Shown piece by piece: positions 55,679-64,000 of a stretch of DNA of 64,000 nucleotides. This DNA is from Rosettibacter sp037481715. GTDB lineage: Bacteria > Bacteroidota > Ignavibacteria > Ignavibacteriales > Melioribacteraceae. The first letter of the stretch is position 1; each line of letters opens with the position of its first letter. The translations under genes were made by a program, and so were the position numbers. Location: positions 1 through 64,000 of the forward strand of contig JBBFLD010000013.1 of the NCBI GenBank assembly GCA_037481715.1. Direction: 5' to 3'. The notes under the pieces are model-generated. The model made no database searches. It was not told the origin of the DNA and saw only the letters and a list, made by a program, of their open reading frames with translations.

Positions 55679-57151
55679 TCAATTATGTTTTATAATTAAT
55701 TTATATATGCAGCCTCCTTCAGACTTATTTTCTGCATCCAGTTCCCAGCCGCATCTTTTTGCTATTTCATAAGCAATGTAACAGCCATAACCTCGATTTT
55801 TTTCTTCTTCTTTTGTTGTTACATTTTCATGAAACAATTTTTTAATACCATGTTCATCTTTTTCAAGCAAAGTTTCATCAATTCCTTTGCCATTATCTTC
55901 AATTGTCAAAATCGATAAATTTTTTTCCTTATCATATTTTGTCTTGATAAAAATATTGATAATGTCTGTTCCCGAATGGTCTATAGAATTCTGAATTAAT
56001 GGTTCAATAATTTCCCATATCACAAATTCATTTATAGAAATTAAAGGCAAATTATCATCAAATTCTAAATTGAATTTTATTGTTTTAACAGGATTGGACA
56101 GACGCAAAAAAATATTTTCCACAACAAATTTTAATAGTTCATTCAAATTTGTTTTATAAATTGGATTTCGAATTGTTTGTATTGGCGGGTTATACCATTT
56201 CATATCATAAATCACGCGTGAAATAAAATTGGCATATTTTGAAATTCTGTATTTAATTTCCTTAATGTTTGATTCATCAGCTTTCTCCACATCTTCAATA
56301 ATAAAGCCCATAACTTTTTCTGCTTTATGATGTGTATGATAAATTCTTTTTGTAAATAAATGTTCTTTTTGTTGTGCTATTAATTTTTGAAGATGTTCTT
56401 CCCTCTCTTTGTATAATAATTCACGAGCTTCGTCTCTTTCAATTATTGTATATGTCGAAATATAAAACATTCCAAGCAAGCCAATTAATATGAGTGATGA
56501 AAATATCAAAACAGTTTTATTAAAACTTGATAAAATTTGTTGACTAATGAATGATACATCCGGACGTATTCTTAAATAAACTGCACCGCTGTATTCACCA
56601 TATGGAACTAATGGAATAAAAACATGAAATACATTTTGCTCTTCCTGAAGACTTGTAATTAACTCAGACTTAATCATTTTATTGTGGAGCGATGCATACT
56701 TAATAACAGCATCTTTATACTTTTCATCAATTGTAGTATCCAAAACTTCATGATTATAGTAATAATTATATAATTCCTGACCCAAATCCAGTGCAATAAA
56801 TTTATCATTGTAGGGAAGAATAACACACATTGCCTCGACATTTCTTTTCATGAGCGGCTGCTTCAAAATACTGTTAAGTGCATGTATTAAATTTTTTACT
56901 CTGTTCAACGTATCTGTATTGTTTTCTATTGGGTCGGTTTCAAGAAGTATTTCTAACGAAGAAGTTGTAAGATTTCCAATTTGTTCTGCTGAATTTTGCT
57001 TATACCAATCCATTGTATCTGAAAGAAGGTCCCGAAGTGTATTTTGCTGCAAATGGGAAACGAAGACCTGAAACATTATTAAAATCAAAAAGATTATCAG
57101 AATATGTTTCCAGCCAAAATGAATTTCTTTAATTTTCTTTAGAGCTTTCAT
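55679..57151 (-). CDS. Membrane sensor histidine kinase
   Basis: A 490-residue kinase. It has two membrane helices (about 15-32 and 220-242) around a periplasmic sensor region (about 33-218). A coiled linker follows, then a weak dimerisation region in which YHTHHKAEKVMGFI holds the candidate phospho-histidine, and an HATPase domain (IIEPLIQNSIDHSG, TIEDNGKGID, GYGCYIAYEIAKRCGWEL). The H-box is not the common HD(L)R form. It lies between the solute-binding-protein and regulator genes, so it probably phosphorylates that regulator. Confidence 0.85.
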   Translation of the reverse strand: MKALKKIKEIHFGWKHILIIFLILIMFQVFVSHLQQNTLRDLLSDTMDWYKQNSAEQIGNLTTSSLEILLETDPIENNTDTLNRVKNLIHALNSILKQPLMKRNVEAMCVILPYNDKFIALDLGQELYNYYYNHEVLDTTIDEKYKDAVIKYASLHNKMIKSELITSLQEEQNVFHVFIPLVPYGEYSGAVYLRIRPDVSFISQQILSSFNKTVLIFSSLILIGLLGMFYISTYTIIERDEARELLYKEREEHLQKLIAQQKEHLFTKRIYHTHHKAEKVMGFIIEDVEKADESNIKEIKYRISKYANFISRVIYDMKWYNPPIQTIRNPIYKTNLNELLKFVVENIFLRLSNPVKTIKFNLEFDDNLPLISINEFVIWEIIEPLIQNSIDHSGTDIINIFIKTKYDKEKNLSILTIEDNGKGIDETLLEKDEHGIKKLFHENVTTKEEEKNRGYGCYIAYEIAKRCGWELDAENKSEGGCIYKLIIKHN

Positions 57152-57163
57152 ACATGCCGCTCC

Positions 57164-58498
57164 CTATTTTTGAACTATTACTTTTTCATTATTGATTTGC
57201 ATCGTTGCTTGACTTAAAGCTTCTTCAACAGAAATTTCTTTCTTCAATGCTTTATGAAATAAGCGGGACATTATTTCAGAAATTCTTGTGTAGTTTTCTA
57301 AAAATGGTCTATGTTTTCCCCACTGCAGTAATTGTTTTATTTGAATTAATTCTTTATGATTTTTTATATAAGTGCTGTCTTCATATACTTCTTCGTTTAC
57401 AGGAATTACACCCCCCTCTTCATAAAGAATTTTTTGATTTTCTTTTTCGAACATAAATTTGACAAACTTAAGGGCTTCTTCTTTTCTGTTTGAAAATTTA
57501 GAAATCATTAAACTCCACCCGCCAAAAACACATGATGTGTTATTGCCATCAAAATGCGGCAATGGAGCAATTTCCATATTTTGTATGTTGGAGGTATCTT
57601 TAAGAAATTTTTTATATTGTTTATGAAACCCTATCCACCCTCTTAAAAAAACAGCATTATTCTCATTTGCATAGAGATAACTCATGAACTCATCGAATCG
57701 TGTAACTTCAATAGGAGAGAATTTATATTTATGAATAAAATCTACTAACTGCTGAAGAGCTCTTCTTGCAGATTTTGTGTTTAATTCAATTGGTTTTTTA
57801 TAAAATATATCATTGCTTTCATTTTCTGATAGAAGTTCATGAAAACTGCATACCATTCCTTCAAAATCGCCCCCCTGAAAAACATAGAAAGGATTTTGAA
57901 ATGATTTAAATCTATTGCCAAGAGAAATAAATTCATCCCAATTCAATGAGTTTCGAATTTTCTTTTCCAGCGATAATCCATCTGGAAGTTTACGAATTAA
58001 ATCTTTTCGAAAGTATAAAACACCAGCATCAAGAAATAATGGGAAAGCAACAAGGGTATCATTTTGATAGCCTGCTTTTAATGCCATCTTATTAACTTTT
58101 TGAAGTTCTTCTTCCGTAAAATATTCATCCATTGAAAAGCCCCATTTTGCAAAACGAGGAATCCAGATTAAATCAACAGCAAAAATGTCTATACCATCAC
58201 TCCTGTTTCTTAATGATCGTGTAAGTATTGCTTTTCTGTCGTTTGTTGTAAAGTGATAAAAAGGCAAATTTACAGGAACAACTTCAATTTCATTTTTGTG
58301 AAGTTTATTGAACTTATTTATAATTTTTAAGTGAGCTGGAGAAATATTGTCGACATAGTAAATTTTTTTTACTGTCCCTTTTGGAAAAAGATTTATTTGA
58401 AAAGGCAGATATATAAAAAAGAAAATTGCTACAACTGAAAATAAAACCGAGATTAACCAAACAGGTGATTCTTTGATTTTCATAATAATCTTTTTCAA
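57164..58498 (-). CDS. Membrane-anchored sugar-type solute-binding protein
   Basis: A 444-residue extracellular solute-binding protein (SBP family 1 type). An N-terminal membrane segment (about 12-32) anchors it. The mature part has the two-lobe layout with VDLIWIPRFAKWGF, SLNWDEFISLGNRFK, FGGWSLMISKFSNRKEEALKFVKFMFE and EEGGVIPVNEEVYEDS, all typical of sugar binders. No ABC permease or ATPase gene is near. It lies between two kinase genes, so it may pass a sugar signal to the kinase instead of feeding a transporter (inference). Confidence 0.85.
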   Translation of the reverse strand: MKKIIMKIKESPVWLISVLFSVVAIFFFIYLPFQINLFPKGTVKKIYYVDNISPAHLKIINKFNKLHKNEIEVVPVNLPFYHFTTNDRKAILTRSLRNRSDGIDIFAVDLIWIPRFAKWGFSMDEYFTEEELQKVNKMALKAGYQNDTLVAFPLFLDAGVLYFRKDLIRKLPDGLSLEKKIRNSLNWDEFISLGNRFKSFQNPFYVFQGGDFEGMVCSFHELLSENESNDIFYKKPIELNTKSARRALQQLVDFIHKYKFSPIEVTRFDEFMSYLYANENNAVFLRGWIGFHKQYKKFLKDTSNIQNMEIAPLPHFDGNNTSCVFGGWSLMISKFSNRKEEALKFVKFMFEKENQKILYEEGGVIPVNEEVYEDSTYIKNHKELIQIKQLLQWGKHRPFLENYTRISEIMSRLFHKALKKEISVEEALSQATMQINNEKVIVQK

Positions 58499-58536
58499 TT
58501 GCTCACCTCTTCTTAATTTTTATATATCAATAATTT

Positions 58537-61500
58537 TTAAGAGAACATTGCTTTCCGTAATGACTTTTCAATTGCATTTTTGAAATTGCTGAGGTTAACT
58601 GGTTTTTGAAATATAAATTCTATGCCAAGACTTCTATATTCTTCTTCGATTGCTTTGTTGATGTCGCTGCTCAAAACAATCACCGGCGGACGAAATTTCA
58701 AATCTGAAATTAAAAGTTGTTTTACCAAGTCATATCCGCTCATCACTGGCATTTTGTGATCTGTAATAACAAGTGCAGGTGAATTCTGTTTTATAATTTC
58801 AAGTGCTTGTTTTCCATTTTCTGCTTCGATGATTGAGTAACCTGAAATAAGACTCTTTATTAATTTAGAATAAAGTATTCTATCGTATCGAATATCATCT
58901 ACAAGCAAAATTGTAGATGAAGAAACTGGAATTGTAAAAATAAATTTAGAACCCTTGCCGTATTCACTTTCAACGCGAATTTCACCGCCATGTTTTTGAA
59001 TTATTTCATGAACCAATGATAAACCAAGACCACTCCCTTTTTCTCCTGCTGTTCCTGGTGTAGTGAATTTTGCATCAACTTTAAAAAGTTTTGGCAAGTC
59101 TTCTTTTTTTATTCCAACTCCAGTATCCTCAACAATAAATTGAACATTTCTTCTAACAACATCAGCATTAGCTGAAATAACAATCTTACCGCCTGGATTT
59201 GTAAATTTTATTGAGTTAGAAATTAAATTACTAAAAGCCTGCATAAGCAGATTTTCATCTGCATGAATGAACAAATCATTTTCAACTTCTGAAATCAGCT
59301 GAATATTTTTTTGCAATGCAGCACCCGATAGGATTTGAATTGTTCTGTCTATCAACAGTTTTGCATTTATTTTTTGAGGTTCAAATTTTATTCTGCCTGT
59401 TTGAAGTCTTGTCCAATCGAGCAGAGCATTTACTAAGCTGAGCATACTCTTTGCTGATTCCTGAATAAATTCAATATATTGCTTTTGTTTTTCGGGTGAA
59501 AGGTCTTTTTCGTTTAACAAAAAATCTGTAAATCCAAGTATTGAACTGAATGGTGTTCTAAGGTCGTGCGATATTATTGAAATAAATCTGTCCTTTGCTT
59601 CGTTTAATTCTTTTAATTCTTGAGCAGATTTTTTTAATTCTTCCTCTGCTTTTTTCGATAAAGTAATGTCACTAATAATTCCAAATATTTTTTGAATTTC
59701 TCCGTTGGAATCTCTTTGGACATTAATTTTATTTTCAATCCAGATAATATTTCCTAAAGAATCAATTATTCTGTATTCAAGTATTTCTGAATTTCTTGCT
59801 GCATCATTATAGAATCTATCAAGTTTTTCAACTGTTTCATTTACATCATCGGGATGAATAATTTTTTTCCATAGTGTCGGGTCATTCAAAAACGATTCGG
59901 GTGAATATCCTGTAATTTTTTTAATTGCAGGAGTATAAAATACTTCTTTTAATTTGCCGTCAATTCTTTCTGCTGTCCAGAAACTTTCATTTATATTTTC
60001 AGTAATGCTTCTGTATCTTTCTTCTGATAGCTGTAAAGCTTCTTTTGATTTTTTTTCTTCTGTAATATCGCGCAAAATCCACACAATAAATTTTTCGTTC
60101 TCTACTTCATAAGATGAAACAGAATTTTCTAATTCTATAATTGTGTTGTTTTTTGTAATTCCTGTAAACGACAATCTTGTTGAAGTAATTTTCCCTTCTT
60201 CAAGTTCTTGAATTAAATTGGCAACTTTTACAATGCTGTTGTTTTCAACAAAGTCCAGAGGGTCAAGTCCAATTACTTCACTTGCACTTTTGTAACCGAA
60301 CATTTTAACAAAAGAATCATTAACAAGAAAAATTTTTCTTTTGCTGATTAGTGCAATGCCATCAAGCGAGGCTTCGAATATTGAACGAATGAGAAGAAGG
60401 TCTTTTTCAAATTCTTTTTTTTGAGTTATATCTGTTAAAATAACATTATAATACAAAGGAAAATTTGATTCATCACGAACAACCGAGAAACTTGCAAGCG
60501 TGTAAATTATCTGACGATTTTTTGTAATTAGCGGCAGTTCGATTGATTGAATTACATCATTCTTCACATCATTGAGATTAAATCCAACATTCATCAAATA
60601 ATATGAATCAATCAAATCGCTGAAGAATAATTTTTTAATTTCATCTTCTGTATAATTAAATACTTCAAGCAAATAGGGATTTGCATAAATTATCTTTCCC
60701 GTTATATCGAGTATACAAATAAATTCGTGTGAGTTGATAACTATATTTCTGAATCTTTCCTCTGACCTGCGGAGTTCTTCTTCTAATTTTGCTTTCTGTG
60801 TAATATTTGTGCAAAGGATTATGTAATTCTCTTCTTCTGTTTCTTTCAATAACCCGAATCTAAATAAGTAAAATTCAGATATGCTTTCATCATTCCCAAT
60901 TTTAATTACTGTTTCTTTGATTTTATTTTCTTTTAGGTCATGTTCAAGTTCTTTTAAAAAATCTTCATTGATTTCGGGAAATATTTTCCAGATTGATTTG
61001 CCAAAAACTTCGCTTCTTGTAAGACCAAATAATTTTGCTGAACCTTCATTCCAAAAAAATATTTTTCCATCTTTGTTAATTCCAATTAAGCCGTCTATAA
61101 AATTTGAAGAGATAAATTCATATCTCCTTAATTCAGTAATTTCTTCATCAACATTCCTATTTTCATAAACATTTTTTGAAATTAACACAATAAATATTTC
61201 AGGTTTGCTTTCTTCTGAGCCAAGAGGAACAACTGCCAAATTTAACTTTTGTTCTAATGAATCTTTCAAATATGGAATTTCTGTCCATACTGTTTTAGAA
61301 GTTTGTGCTGATTGTTCAATTATTTTTTTGAACAGCAAACCAGAAAGCTTTTTAGGCTTTTTCCCATAAATTGTTGTTTCTGATTCGAGCAGGAAATTAT
61401 ATTTATCAAAAACTTTTTCTGATGAATATTTTATTTCGCCAGATTTACTTACGATAAAAAATGCTTCGCTGATTTTGGAAAGAAAGTTTAGGAAATTTTG

Positions 61501-61923
61501 TGAATCTGCAAGTGATATTTCTTCCTGCAGAGATGGATATTTTATATCCTCAAGAATTAAAATTCCGCCCTGAAATTGATTATCAACAACAATTGGAACA
61601 CATTTTAAGAGAACAGAAATTTTGCTGCCAGAAACAGTTTTTAATTCTGCTAATTCTTTTTCAAATGCTGTAAGATTTTTTAATTCAAGTAAATCTTTTC
61701 TTAAATCGAGGTTTTCGAAAATTCTATATTCATAAATACTTTTGCCAATTAAATCTTCAGGTGAAGATTCAACAACACCTGCAAATCTGAAAAAGTTATT
61801 ATTTACAAACTCAACTTTGTAATCTTTAGAAAAGATTAATATGCCTACAGGTGCAAATTCTAAAATATCTTTAAAACCAAATTTTGTTTTTGTGTTAGAT
61901 GATTTTTCTGATGACAGATTCAT
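58537..61923 (-). CDS. Multi-PAS hybrid sensor histidine kinase
   Basis: A 1128-residue cytoplasmic-looking hybrid kinase without a clear membrane helix. It carries about six PAS domains in series (first FAPVGILIFSKDYKVEFVNN, last FWTAERIDGKLKEVFYTP). HisKA follows with the phospho-histidine in ISIISHDLRTPFSSIL (near 775), then HATPase (ISNSIKFTNPGG, DTGVGIKKED, GSGLGLSLVHEI) and a C-terminal receiver (about 1005-1125, aspartate in LVITDHKMP). It is the first gene of the regulatory part of the glycan locus. No DNA-binding output domain is present, so the signal must go to another regulator. Confidence 0.92.
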   Translation of the reverse strand: MNLSSEKSSNTKTKFGFKDILEFAPVGILIFSKDYKVEFVNNNFFRFAGVVESSPEDLIGKSIYEYRIFENLDLRKDLLELKNLTAFEKELAELKTVSGSKISVLLKCVPIVVDNQFQGGILILEDIKYPSLQEEISLADSQNFLNFLSKISEAFFIVSKSGEIKYSSEKVFDKYNFLLESETTIYGKKPKKLSGLLFKKIIEQSAQTSKTVWTEIPYLKDSLEQKLNLAVVPLGSEESKPEIFIVLISKNVYENRNVDEEITELRRYEFISSNFIDGLIGINKDGKIFFWNEGSAKLFGLTRSEVFGKSIWKIFPEINEDFLKELEHDLKENKIKETVIKIGNDESISEFYLFRFGLLKETEEENYIILCTNITQKAKLEEELRRSEERFRNIVINSHEFICILDITGKIIYANPYLLEVFNYTEDEIKKLFFSDLIDSYYLMNVGFNLNDVKNDVIQSIELPLITKNRQIIYTLASFSVVRDESNFPLYYNVILTDITQKKEFEKDLLLIRSIFEASLDGIALISKRKIFLVNDSFVKMFGYKSASEVIGLDPLDFVENNSIVKVANLIQELEEGKITSTRLSFTGITKNNTIIELENSVSSYEVENEKFIVWILRDITEEKKSKEALQLSEERYRSITENINESFWTAERIDGKLKEVFYTPAIKKITGYSPESFLNDPTLWKKIIHPDDVNETVEKLDRFYNDAARNSEILEYRIIDSLGNIIWIENKINVQRDSNGEIQKIFGIISDITLSKKAEEELKKSAQELKELNEAKDRFISIISHDLRTPFSSILGFTDFLLNEKDLSPEKQKQYIEFIQESAKSMLSLVNALLDWTRLQTGRIKFEPQKINAKLLIDRTIQILSGAALQKNIQLISEVENDLFIHADENLLMQAFSNLISNSIKFTNPGGKIVISANADVVRRNVQFIVEDTGVGIKKEDLPKLFKVDAKFTTPGTAGEKGSGLGLSLVHEIIQKHGGEIRVESEYGKGSKFIFTIPVSSSTILLVDDIRYDRILYSKLIKSLISGYSIIEAENGKQALEIIKQNSPALVITDHKMPVMSGYDLVKQLLISDLKFRPPVIVLSSDINKAIEEEYRSLGIEFIFQKPVNLSNFKNAIEKSLRKAMFS

Positions 61924-62188
61924 GGGGTAATATCCAGAAATTTGTTTACAATTTATGAAATAGAAGTTAGAAAATCATGGTATTAAACATGCATAAAGAT
62001 TTTAGAAATTGTTTAATAATCTAATAAAGAACAAATTCTTGCTAAAACCATTTTATCTCTTTTATTATTCTCCCGACTAAATTAATTGCCACGACTTTTA
62101 AGTATTGGCAGAAGATGGCAAAAAAATTTCTGATATTTCCCGGAAAATTTTTGGTATAGATTAACTGCTTTTCTTCGTTTTTATTTGA
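61924..62188. other. Intergenic region upstream of the hybrid kinase
   Basis: 265 bp with no intact gene. It includes the presumed promoter of the divergent kinase gene. No hairpin or regulatory motif could be identified with confidence. Confidence 0.4.
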
Positions 62189-62518
62189 GTCAACAAAAAT
62201 GGAATTTATATCAAGCTGCAAAAATTAAAACATACTTTACTAATTAAATGCAACAATTTAAACTGTCAATCAGTCTATCCAGTTGAATCAATTGAAAAAG
62301 CTGAAGCAACAAATTTTCTCTGTCCTTCCTGCAGTTCAAAGTCAGAAAGTTATCACATAATTCAATGCAGTTATTGTTTATCAATCATAAATTTCATACC
62401 TGCAGATTCTGATGAAATACCAACTGTTTTTCAAACTAATAAATGCCGCAATTGCAACGGAACTTATGATGATGAAAGAAAAATCAAACCAATAATTTAT
62501 TCTGGAGATTTTATTTGA
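62189..62518 (+). pseudogene. Small double zinc-ribbon ORF without a standard start
   Basis: An open frame of 109 codons, free of stops from 62189 to the TGA at 62516-62518, with no ATG, GTG or TTG in it. It reads KCNNLNCQSVYPVES, then FLCPSCSSKSES, IIQCSYCLSII and NKCRNCNGTY: four cysteine pairs that can form two zinc ribbons. An ATG at 62199 in another frame (MEFISSCKN) would join this frame if one A were added to the five-A run near 62218-62222. So it is either a gene using a rare start such as CTG at 62216 or ATT, a recently frameshifted gene, or a homopolymer error. The function is unknown. Confidence 0.55.
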
Positions 62519-62634
62519 CTCTAAAAAAATTTTCTTCTATTAATTATAAGATTGTATAAAACTATTGGTTATCATTTATAAGTATTTTATTTTTTGAATA
62601 CAATAATCAATTAATACACAATTTTAGGTGTAAT

Positions 62635-64000
62635 ATGAAAAAATCATTTCTCAGTCTTTCAATCATAGTTCTATTCTTTACATTTTTTATTTCTATTAAT
62701 GCACAAATAAAATTAGATACTGTAAAAGCACAACGTTTCGATACCGGCAAAATGTGGTCATTTGATTATCCGCCGGTTGATTATCTTAAAGCAACATACG
62801 GTATTGATGTTGACGAAGAGTGGTTCGAAGATGTTCGTTTATCAGCTCTCAGGTTATCAAATTGCACAGCATCTTTTGTATCTGAAGATGGTTTAATAAT
62901 GACAAATCATCATTGTGCACGAGGAATATTAGAACGTCTTTCAAAAGAAGGGGAAGATTTAATTAAAGATGGATTTTATGCAAAGACATTGGAAGAGGAA
63001 AGAAAGATTCCAAATTATTATGCCGACCAGCTTGTTTTCATTAAAGATGTAACAGAAGATGTTAAAAAAGCCGCTGAAACCGGCTCTACACCAGAAGAAA
63101 AAGCAAAAAATAAAGAACAAAAAATTAAAGAGCTTACAGATAATCTAACAAAAGAAACTGGTCTCGTTGCTCAAGTAGTTTCATTATTCAATGGTGCTAA
63201 ATATTCTTTATACGGTTATAAACGATACAATGATATTCGTCTTGTTTTTGCGCCTGATATGCAAATTGCCTACTTCGGAGGAGATTTTGATAACTTCACT
63301 TATCCTCGCTATAATCTTGATTTTACTTTTTACAGAGCTTATGAAAACGATAAGCCTGTAAAAGTCTATAACTTTTTCAAATTCTCTTTGAAAGGAATTG
63401 ACCCAAACGAACCAATTTTCACAGTTGGAAATCCTGGAACAACTCAGAGACTTAAAACAATTGCTCAGCTTGAATACATGCGCGATGTAATTTACAGAAA
63501 TAATGCATTCCTGCTTGATACATATTACAATGCTCTCGAAGAACTCAAAAAAGTTGAACCCAAACGCGCAGATGAATTTGAAAAAATAAGAGTAAATATT
63601 GGAAACAGCCAAAAAGTTATTACAACAATTTACAAAGGATTATTAGACCCTTATTTAATGGCAAGAAAAAAAGATTTTCAAAGAAAACTTCAAGAAGCTG
63701 TGTGGAATAATCCTGAATTAAAAGAAAAATATGGAACCGTATGGGAAAATATTGAAAAGACTCAGATGGAAATGAGAAATTATGGACCAAAGATTGCAGC
63801 ATACACAATTAATCCAAGATTCACACCTGTTTATTTTTCAATTGCAAAAAAATTAATTGACCTTGCAAAAGAATTAAGCAAACCAGAAAACGAACGAGCT
63901 CCTGAATATAAAGGCGAAAAACTTGACTCAACCATTTATTCAATTTATCCGGAAAAGATTGATAAACTTCTTGAAAATACAAAATTATGGATATGGGCAG
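62635..64000 (+). CDS. S46-family dipeptidyl-peptidase (DPP7/DPP11-like), partial
   Basis: Only the first 455 codons are in the window; the stop lies beyond it. A signal peptide (SIIVLFFTFFISINAQ) is followed by the S46 opening MWSFDYPPVDYL, the catalytic histidine in LIMTNHHCARG and the conserved NFTYPRYNLDFTFYRAY segment holding the aspartate. The family releases dipeptides from the N-terminus of peptides in the periplasm and is common in Bacteroidota that use proteins. The catalytic serine is past the window edge, so DPP7-type and DPP11-type specificity cannot be told apart here. Confidence 0.9.
   Translation, partial: MKKSFLSLSIIVLFFTFFISINAQIKLDTVKAQRFDTGKMWSFDYPPVDYLKATYGIDVDEEWFEDVRLSALRLSNCTASFVSEDGLIMTNHHCARGILERLSKEGEDLIKDGFYAKTLEEERKIPNYYADQLVFIKDVTEDVKKAAETGSTPEEKAKNKEQKIKELTDNLTKETGLVAQVVSLFNGAKYSLYGYKRYNDIRLVFAPDMQIAYFGGDFDNFTYPRYNLDFTFYRAYENDKPVKVYNFFKFSLKGIDPNEPIFTVGNPGTTQRLKTIAQLEYMRDVIYRNNAFLLDTYYNALEELKKVEPKRADEFEKIRVNIGNSQKVITTIYKGLLDPYLMARKKDFQRKLQEAVWNNPELKEKYGTVWENIEKTQMEMRNYGPKIAAYTINPRFTPVYFSIAKKLIDLAKELSKPENERAPEYKGEKLDSTIYSIYPEKIDKLLENTKLWIWA

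Noticed and set aside
63208..63808. Minus-strand open frames at the right end
   Set aside because: They lie opposite the S46 peptidase gene, whose catalytic motifs are on the plus strand.

Overview
The window is AT-rich DNA that most likely comes from an Ignavibacteria-like member of the Bacteroidota/FCB group. This is inferred from a secreted glycosidase with the 'YQNYPNPFNP' sorting tail, a PorV-like barrel, a CarboxypepD-type TonB receptor, an S46 peptidase and NtrC-type sigma-54 regulators. No rRNA gene, complete tRNA, CRISPR array or phage region was seen.

Layout. 1-127: two tandem tRNA 5'-half fragments. 257-6867: housekeeping genes (SpoU/TrmH methyltransferase, TonB-type barrel, HU, a small membrane protein, MlaE-F-D lipid transporter). 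6868-14214: an accessory region of gene decay. It holds a broken PagL-like gene, an intact SagB-type nitroreductase followed by an attC-like site, a broken GNAT gene, an IS21/istB remnant, a broken ArsR-rhodanese gene and a broken SQR-like flavoprotein gene, then an intact methyltransferase and DsrE-like gene, and a broken NicO/HupE-like gene. 14211-20161: a CzcCBA-type metal efflux operon whose fourth gene is that broken NicO-like gene. A chromate-transporter remnant lies at about 20.6-20.8 kb.

20863-37502: a complete group 3c [NiFe]-hydrogenase/heterodisulfide reductase locus. It contains MvhA, MvhG, MvhD, an HdrA with an inserted GltD-like domain, HdrB, HdrC, a ferritin-like protein and a maturation protease. 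All are on the minus strand behind a good sigma-54 promoter. Just upstream is a sensor-less sigma-54 activator at the end of a hypABFCDE operon. A HupE/UreH-like permease gene is divergent from hypA.

37770-38797: yceI-marR. 38966-61923: a 23-kb minus-strand polysaccharide-utilization-like locus. A PAS-rich hybrid kinase, a membrane-anchored solute-binding protein, a sensor kinase and an NtrC-type regulator lie upstream of a SusC-like receptor, a large secreted protein with a sorting tail, a PorV-like barrel and a TIG/NHL lipoprotein. These are followed by GH31 (with PA14), GH2 and a clan-A glycosidase. No SusD is present. The GH set fits stripping of a xyloglucan-like glycan (inference). 62189-64000: a cryptic zinc-ribbon ORF without a normal start, and the 5' part of an S46 dipeptidyl-peptidase gene that runs off the window.
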